Position numbers and translations under genes: made by a program
Part shown: piece by piece, positions 1 through 4,225 of the stretch
Position numbering within the stretch: the first letter of the stretch is position 1
Layout of the letters: the number at the start of each line of letters is the position of its first letter
The notes under the pieces: generated by a model
Told to the model about the DNA's origin: nothing
What the model saw: only the letters and a program-made list of their open reading frames with translations
Databases searched by the model: none
Assembly: GCA_017743605.1 (NCBI GenBank)
Contig: JAGHYO010000132.1
Coordinates: forward strand, 1 to 6,531
DNA from: Thermoflexus sp.
Lineage (GTDB): Bacteria > Chloroflexota > Anaerolineae > Thermoflexales > Thermoflexaceae
Direction of reading: 5' to 3'
DNA length: 6,531 nucleotides

Positions 1-679
1 AGCCCGCCGGGCCGTGGAACCAGACGTAGCCCGCGATGTAGGCGCAGAAAGCCGCGTCCAGCTGATCCTCCCACGCCTTCCACCTCCGCCGCGTCCCCCC
101 GCGGGGTGGCTCGCGCCAAGGCTCAGGCCAGCGCACGGAGGGCCGGAAGGCCTCTAGGGAGAGCAGCCGCTGATGCCATCGCCGCAGCCCCTGCGCCCAT
201 TGATCCCGACGCAACCGTTTATAGCGGAGGATCCGTTGCAGGCCAAACAGGACCACGGCGGCTGGATGGGGGAACACCTCTAAGACCACGCGGACCGGGA
301 GGCGAGGGGCCTCGGGGGGCTCCAGGACCAACCCCCGCGCGCAGAGGGCCCTCGTCAGGGCCTCCCCCCGCAACCCGCCGAAGGTGCGCAGCCAGCGACG
401 GTTGACCAAGTAGCCGCCTGCGTGATGGCGGCCGAAGCGGGAGGCTAGGATCCGATCGCAGGGTCGGGAACCTGTCTCGTTGGGGACGATGAGGGGCGCA
501 TCGATCCCGATCACACAGGGGGCGTCCAGATACGGCTCCAGGAAGACCAGGATCTCTGCATCGGCGCCCAGCTGCGCTGTCCAGGCCACCACCTCCCAGT
601 GATCCTCTGCCCATCCCATCACCACCCCGGCGCTCGGGTTCCGGGGCGACCACGCCAGGTCCAGTCCAATGGCCCACAT
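1..679 (-). CDS. DUF429 family protein, predicted RNase H-like nuclease (3' end beyond window)
   Basis: The first 226 residues of a protein that continues past the left edge, so its C-terminus is not visible. The frame has no stop from the ATG at 679 to position 1. Seen in the sequence: an N-terminal GLDLAW strand (residues 5-10), GIDAPL (58-63), RPCDR (72-76), EVFPHPA (134-140) and an Asp/Ala-rich helix KAWEDQLDAAFCAYIAGY (201-218). This series is typical of DUF429, a family predicted to have an RNase H-like fold in which D7, D60, E134 and D208 would be the acidic metal-binding residues. No biochemical role is established for the family, so nuclease activity is a prediction. The start is set by AGGAGG, 9 nt upstream of the ATG. 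In-frame stops lie further upstream, and no other start codon occurs between them and the ATG. The gene is divergent from the deaminase at 802. No signal peptide or membrane segment is seen, so it is probably cytoplasmic. Family assignment is confident; function is not. Confidence 0.85.
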   Translation of the reverse strand, partial: MWAIGLDLAWSPRNPSAGVVMGWAEDHWEVVAWTAQLGADAEILVFLEPYLDAPCVIGIDAPLIVPNETGSRPCDRILASRFGRHHAGGYLVNRRWLRTFGGLRGEALTRALCARGLVLEPPEAPRLPVRVVLEVFPHPAAVVLFGLQRILRYKRLRRDQWAQGLRRWHQRLLSLEAFRPSVRWPEPWREPPRGGTRRRWKAWEDQLDAAFCAYIAGYVWFHGPAG

Positions 680-688
680 CTCCTCGAT

Positions 689-694
689 CCTCCT
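689..694 (-). promoter_or_regulatory. Shine-Dalgarno site of the DUF429 gene
   Basis: A perfect AGGAGG on the minus strand, with a 9-nt spacer to the ATG at 679. A second purine run, GAGGAG, touches the ATG directly and is too close to act. The site fixes the start of the DUF429 gene and excludes the upstream GTG at about 707, which is in another frame. Confidence 0.7.
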
Positions 695-751
695 GGGGGA
701 TCGCCACGCCCGCGGTCCGGGCCTGCTCCTACTCTACCTTCACGGCCCAGG

Positions 752-757
752 TAAAAT
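752..757 (+). promoter_or_regulatory. Possible -10 box for the amidohydrolase gene
   Basis: TAAAAT matches the TATAAT consensus at five of six positions and lies in the only AT-rich patch of the divergent intergenic region. It would place a transcript start near 764, about 38 nt before the ATG. No recognisable -35 element is found 16-18 bp upstream, so this is a weak call. An 8-bp palindrome, CCGATCGG (762-769), falls where transcription would begin. For the divergent DUF429 gene only a poor TAGAGT (731-736, minus strand) can be offered. Confidence 0.25.
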
Positions 758-801
758 GAACCCGATCGGAGCTTCTGATCCTGCGCCCGGGGAGGCGACC
801 G

Positions 802-2154
802 ATGACGACATTGCTGGTGCGCCACGCGGAGGTGCTGGTGACCATGGACGACGCCCGGCGGCGGATCCCAGATGGGGGCCTCTTCGCCCGGGACGGCGTG
901 ATCGAACAGGTGGAGCGGACCGAGGAGCTGCCCCGGGAGGCGGATCTGGTCTTGGACGCCCGGGGGATGGTGGTGATCCCGGGCATGGTCAACATCCATC
1001 ATCATCTCTATCAGACCCTCACCCGGGTCATCGCCCAGAACGCCAAGCTCTTCGATTGGCTGCGCACCCTGTATCCGATCTGGGCCCGCCTGGACCCCGA
1101 GGCAGTCTACGTCAGCGCCCTGGTGGGGATGGCGGAGCTCCTCCGCTCGGGCTGCACCACTACCAGCGATCACCTGTATCTGTTCCCCAACGGGGCAAAG
1201 CTGGACGACGAGATCCGCGCGGCGCGGGAGATCGGGATCCGGTTCCACGCCACCCGTGGAGCGATGTCCCTGGGAGAGTCCCGGGGCGGCCTCCCGCCGG
1301 ATTCCGTGGTGGAGGATGAGGAGGCGATCCTGAAGGACATGCAGCGGGTCATCGAGGCCTATCACGATCCGAAGCCCTACGCGATGTGCCGGGTGGCCCT
1401 GGCGCCGTGCTCCCCCTTCTCCGTCACCCCGGATCTCATGCGGGAGGCGGCGGCCATGGCCCGCCACTACGGGGTGATGCTCCACACCCATCTGGCGGAG
1501 ACCCGGGACGAGGAGGAATACTGCCTGGCCCGGTTCGGCAAGCGCCCGGTGGCCTTCGCCGCTGATCTGGGCTGGGAGGGGCCCGATGTATGGTTCGCCC
1601 ACATGGTGCACGTGAACCGGGAGGAGATCGCTGCCCTGGCCCGGACGGGTGCGGGCGTCGCCCACTGCCCCACCTCCAACATGCGGCTGGCCTCCGGCGT
1701 TGCCCCGATCCGGGGGATGCTGGACCATGGGGTAAAGGTCGGGTTGGGGGTGGATGGGAGCGCCAGCAACGATTCCTCCCACATGCTGGCGGAGGTCCGG
1801 CAGGCGCTGCTCCTCCAGCGGGTAGCCCTGGAGCGGCCCGACGCCCTGACCGCAGAGGAGGGCCTTTGGATGGCCACCCGAGGCGGCGCGGCGGTGCTGG
1901 GGCGGGACGACATCGGGCAGCTCGCGCCGGGGAAGGCGGCGGACTTCGCCGCCTGGCGGCTGGATCGTCTGGATTACGCGGGGGCCCTGCACGACCCGGT
2001 CGCCGCCCTGGTGTTCTGTCAGCCCCGCCCGGCCGATTGGGTGGTGGTCCAGGGCCGGGTGATCGTTCAGGAGGGGCACCTGCTCCCCGTAGAAGAAGGC
2101 CGCCTGATCGAACAGCACAACCGCATCGCCCGGCGCATCGTGCGGGGAGAGTAG
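802..2154 (+). CDS. Amidohydrolase, probable 8-oxoguanine deaminase (ATZ/TRZ family)
   Basis: A 450-residue metal-dependent hydrolase that probably deaminates 8-oxoguanine to urate in the cytoplasm, as part of damaged-purine salvage. Seen: an N-terminal beta-sandwich (about 1-58), then a TIM barrel with the HxH metal motif H66-x-H68, the metal-ligand strand LHTHLAET (H230, with E233 as the expected proton shuttle), H267 in FAHMVHV, and D318 in GLGVDGSASND; a C-terminal strand segment closes the sandwich. Known: in the cytosine/guanine deaminase branch these residues hold one zinc and activate water. The stretch GVDGSASND-SSHMLAE with the run of Leu after it closely resembles characterised 8-oxoguanine deaminases; the main alternative is a hydroxyatrazine-type or other aminohydrolase of the same clade. 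The length is normal and every catalytic residue is present. The start is supported by GGGGAGG (789-795), 6 nt upstream of the ATG. It stands alone: divergent from the DUF429 gene and convergent with the small gene ending at 2237. Family is certain; substrate is likely, not proven. Confidence 0.9.
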   Translation: MTTLLVRHAEVLVTMDDARRRIPDGGLFARDGVIEQVERTEELPREADLVLDARGMVVIPGMVNIHHHLYQTLTRVIAQNAKLFDWLRTLYPIWARLDPEAVYVSALVGMAELLRSGCTTTSDHLYLFPNGAKLDDEIRAAREIGIRFHATRGAMSLGESRGGLPPDSVVEDEEAILKDMQRVIEAYHDPKPYAMCRVALAPCSPFSVTPDLMREAAAMARHYGVMLHTHLAETRDEEEYCLARFGKRPVAFAADLGWEGPDVWFAHMVHVNREEIAALARTGAGVAHCPTSNMRLASGVAPIRGMLDHGVKVGLGVDGSASNDSSHMLAEVRQALLLQRVALERPDALTAEEGLWMATRGGAAVLGRDDIGQLAPGKAADFAAWRLDRLDYAGALHDPVAALVFCQPRPADWVVVQGRVIVQEGHLLPVEEGRLIEQHNRIARRIVRGE

Positions 2155-2186
2155 GGATGCCCGAGCGATACGCGCACTTGCCTTCG

Positions 2187-2212
2187 GGAGCCGAGAAGCT
2201 CCTCCCGGCTCC
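2187..2212. terminator. GC-rich hairpin between convergent genes, possible terminator
   Basis: GGAGCCG (2187-2193) pairs perfectly with CGGCTCC (2206-2212) across a 12-nt loop. It sits 32 nt after the deaminase stop and 24 nt beyond the end of the convergent small gene. A competing outer pairing, CGGGA (2185-2189) with TCCCG (2216-2220), is possible. No T-run follows on either strand, so it is not a classical factor-independent terminator. Its place between two converging genes is the main reason to propose a two-way transcription barrier. Confidence 0.35.
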
Positions 2213-2236
2213 TTATCCCGTCGGGAGAACGCAGCC

Positions 2237-2734
2237 TCACGGCCAGCGTGCCAAGAGATCTCCCAAATAGTGCCCGCAGCGATCCACAACAGGCTGGAGC
2301 CGATTCCCCCAGAAGGGCAACGGCCGCTGGAGACGACGCACATCCACGCTACTCACATGCCCGCTATGGAGGATAAAGGCGTGGACGTCGAGAAGAAGAC
2401 GGGGTCCTCTATTAGACTGAGCGAGATATCCCTCCAGGATCCGAAGGCCCTCCGCGATCTGATCCCGCTTATCGGGTTCCACCGCTCCCCGGGTGAGCTC
2501 CAACACGACAACCAGCAGCCGTCCCCGACGTTCCCAGAAAAGGAGAAAGTCTGGTCTCTTGCCGCCCTGCCCCTGCAGGAAGTCTGGGCACCGATCGCAA
2601 TCTAGGAGACGAAAAGCCGAGTCCTTCGGCCACCGGATGGAGCACTTAATGTTCCATCGTGATCGTAGGGGAGTAGCTGTTAAACAACCGTGGGCATTGT
2701 GGTGCGTCAGCAGCCAGCTCAGGAAAGGATGCAT
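2237..2734 (-). CDS. Hypothetical 165-aa protein, partner of ATPase; possible divergent PD-(D/E)XK nuclease
   Basis: I do not recognise a named family. It is read as a real gene because it follows the ATPase stop by 17 nt, has GAGGGG 6 nt before its ATG, and has protein-like composition. Seen: CDRC (residues 46-49), then KRPDFLLFW (59-67), a hydrophobic strand LLVVVLELTRG (73-83), an amphipathic helix with Q92, and two later hydrophobic strands (about 112-121 and 141-148). D62 followed by E79-x-T81 and then Q92 has the spacing of a PD-(D/E)XK core with a RecB-like Gln, but the usual catalytic Lys is Thr, with R82 next to it. Inference: a restriction-endonuclease-like fold, active or degenerate, that may be the effector or target-binding partner of the ATPase. 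The Cys pair could be half of a metal site. There is no signal peptide or clear membrane segment, so it is probably cytoplasmic. GC is lower than in the neighbours (28/60 at 2641-2700), fitting acquisition with the ATPase. The coding call is fairly sure; the fold is tentative. Confidence 0.7.
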   Translation of the reverse strand: MHPFLSWLLTHHNAHGCLTATPLRSRWNIKCSIRWPKDSAFRLLDCDRCPDFLQGQGGKRPDFLLFWERRGRLLVVVLELTRGAVEPDKRDQIAEGLRILEGYLAQSNRGPRLLLDVHAFILHSGHVSSVDVRRLQRPLPFWGNRLQPVVDRCGHYLGDLLARWP

Positions 2735-2751
2735 GCCGAGCCCCTCGCACG

Positions 2752-4122
2752 CTATCCCTCCCCCAGCTCTACGGTCAGGGGGCCGGTCAGGCGATAGGTT
2801 TCCGCACCGATCTCCTCGAAGACCCGCGCGAATTCGTCCTCCGGGAAGCCGAAGCCCAGCTCGATGCGGAGAGGTTGGATCTCGCTCCCGCGTCCGTCCT
2901 CCCGCATCCGGAACAGGTAGGCCCCCACCTCCTCCTCGCGGAGCAGATCCTCTTCGGTGAACCCCAGCTCCTTCCAGCGCGCGGGGTCCGCCCGGGAGGC
3001 CAGGATGTGATTGCTGACTTGATGAAGGATCAGGGGGCTATGGGTGGTGCAGAGGACCGTCACGCCGGCCCGCACCAGCCGCACCAGGGCCCGGGCGACC
3101 CGACGCTGGTTCTCCGGGTGCAGATGGGCCTCGGGCTCCTCGATGACCAGCATCCCTCCCGGCCGGAGCAGATACTTGATCCAGAGGACCAGGGGGGCGA
3201 GCTCCCCGACCGTGGAGGAGGCGCGTTGGATCGGGATCTCAAGTTTCTTCCGTTTCGCCCGGGTTCGATAAACGATCTCAGGGACAGGCACCCCATCTGG
3301 ATAGGAGAAATCCACCGCGCCCTTCAGAAGATCCTCTTCCAGCACCTCCAGGGCGCTTTGGAAAGGAGAGGCGCCTTCGCCCACCCGGGACCGTCGCCTC
3401 AGGCCCTCGGATGCGTGGATGAGCTCCTCCAGGAACTCTCCGATCAGGCCGGGCAGCGCCGGCACGCGGCTCTCCTCAATGCCGGCCCACCGGGAGACCC
3501 GGCGCACAGCTTCAGCGGTTAGAGCGCGCCATCCCTGCAACACCCCCGAACGGGCCGCTGGGAGGTAGTAAGAGAAATTCGGCAAGCCAATCGCTTCGGC
3601 CACGGGAAACTGGACAATCAGTAGTTGTATACCTGTAAGCACCCCTTCTTCTTCATACTGCAACTCGGTCTTTTCTTCATACTGCAACTCGATCTTAGCC
3701 AACCCCGAGGCGTTCACCTCAACTGACCAGCGAGATCCATTCCCTTTAAGAGAGGCCCACCAATTCTCCGAATCGCGACTGTAGACATAAACATGGGCCT
3801 TCTCTTCCGAAGCAAATCGGGAAATCAAATCCCGAAGATTCTTGCAATTGAAGTAGACATAAAGGCGATCAAGCATCTCTTCTTCCAGGTATTCCGATAG
3901 AAACTGAAATAGCATTTCTTGAATTGGGAGCGATATCTTCCTTTTGTCAAGGACCATCATGTTTGGAACTGTTCGAACAATAGAATGCGCCAGCGTGGCG
4001 GCGTAGGATTTCCCCGTGTTGTTAGGCCCGATGAAGAGCGTCAGAGGGCGCAGCTCGAAGGATCCCGAGGCGATCGGGCCGAAGTTCTCGATTTCGATGC
4101 GCAACCGCCCATGATCGGACAT
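2752..4122 (-). CDS. AAA/ABC-type ATPase, OLD/SMC-like (AAA_15/AAA_21 group), first gene of two-gene module
   Basis: A 456-residue ATP-binding protein of the family that includes OLD-like and RecF/SMC-like ATPases. Seen in order: an N-terminal strand region IENFGPIASGSFELRPLTLF (11-30), Walker A GPNNTGKS (32-39), a long variable mostly helical insert (about 45-185), YYLPAARSG (185-193), a signature-like ASSTVGELAPL (301-311), Walker B LVIEEPEAHLHP (325-336) and the H-loop TTHSPLIL (359-366, H361). Only about 95 residues follow the H-loop and they show no TOPRIM acidic motifs, so unlike OLD or GajA it has no built-in nuclease. Known: such ATPases dimerise on ATP and act as switches, sensors or scaffolds, often in phage defence. 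Inference: it controls the 165-residue protein encoded 17 nt downstream. The start has AAGGAG (4132-4137) 9 nt upstream. Odd points are a 24-bp tandem duplication (residues 143-158) and a 45% GC block in the insert. It lies 103 nt after cca and probably has its own promoter. Confidence 0.9.
   Translation of the reverse strand: MSDHGRLRIEIENFGPIASGSFELRPLTLFIGPNNTGKSYAATLAHSIVRTVPNMMVLDKRKISLPIQEMLFQFLSEYLEEEMLDRLYVYFNCKNLRDLISRFASEEKAHVYVYSRDSENWWASLKGNGSRWSVEVNASGLAKIELQYEEKTELQYEEEGVLTGIQLLIVQFPVAEAIGLPNFSYYLPAARSGVLQGWRALTAEAVRRVSRWAGIEESRVPALPGLIGEFLEELIHASEGLRRRSRVGEGASPFQSALEVLEEDLLKGAVDFSYPDGVPVPEIVYRTRAKRKKLEIPIQRASSTVGELAPLVLWIKYLLRPGGMLVIEEPEAHLHPENQRRVARALVRLVRAGVTVLCTTHSPLILHQVSNHILASRADPARWKELGFTEEDLLREEEVGAYLFRMREDGRGSEIQPLRIELGFGFPEDEFARVFEEIGAETYRLTGPLTVELGEG
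3649..3696. repeat. 24-bp tandem duplication inside the ATPase gene
   Basis: Two adjacent 24-base units, 3649-3672 and 3673-3696, differ at one base only (G3667+1 versus A at the matching place, i.e. 3668 versus 3692). Being eight codons long, the duplication keeps the frame and yields KIELQYEE followed by KTELQYEE in the ATPase (residues 143-158). Near identity at DNA level, including synonymous positions, points to a recent slippage or duplication event in the variable insert of the protein. Confidence 0.95.
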
Positions 4123-4148
4123 CGCCCCACACTCCTTTCCACCTACCG

Positions 4149-4158
4149 GCCATATGGC
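4149..4158. promoter_or_regulatory. Perfect 10-bp palindrome in the ATPase leader, possible operator
   Basis: GCCATATGGC is an exact inverted repeat lying between the -10-like box (4166-4171) and the Shine-Dalgarno site (4132-4137) of the ATPase gene. If transcription starts near 4159, it covers roughly +1 to +10, a usual place for a repressor site. Ten-base palindromes also arise by chance, and no second copy was seen. Confidence 0.25.
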
Positions 4159-4165
4159 TATCTTG

Positions 4166-4171
4166 AGTATA
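4166..4171 (-). promoter_or_regulatory. Possible -10 box for the ATPase module
   Basis: TATACT on the minus strand matches TATAAT at five of six positions and lies in the most AT-rich part of the 103-nt gap between cca and the ATPase gene. It predicts a leader of about 37 nt. No convincing -35 hexamer occurs 16-19 bp upstream. Read-through from cca is the alternative, since both genes point the same way. Confidence 0.35.
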
Positions 4172-4225
4172 GCGCTGGTCTCTAAGGAGGGACTCCGGTT
4201 TTCTACGCGCCAACCCGGAAGGGAT

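Noticed and set aside
619..2343. A 574-codon open frame on the minus strand
   Set aside because: It lies opposite the complete deaminase gene, is rich in His, Gly, Pro and Arg, has no recognisable motif, and crosses the intergenic spacer and end of the small gene. It arises from GC-rich codon bias.
2270..2605. A 111-codon plus-strand frame opposite the small partner gene
   Set aside because: It overlaps the minus-strand 165-residue gene, which has a better Shine-Dalgarno site, operon spacing and a more protein-like sequence. Not fully excluded, but unlikely.
2875..3522. A 215-codon plus-strand frame inside the ATPase gene
   Set aside because: Antisense to the Walker B and signature region; no motifs and shadow-like composition.
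4184..4190. AAGGAGG on the plus strand as a ribosome binding site
   Set aside because: No start codon with an open frame follows at a usable distance; it is chance in the cca-ATPase gap.
4198..4219. Imperfect hairpin CCGGTT/AACCCGG after cca as a terminator
   Set aside because: The stem is short and bulged and no T-run follows on the minus strand.
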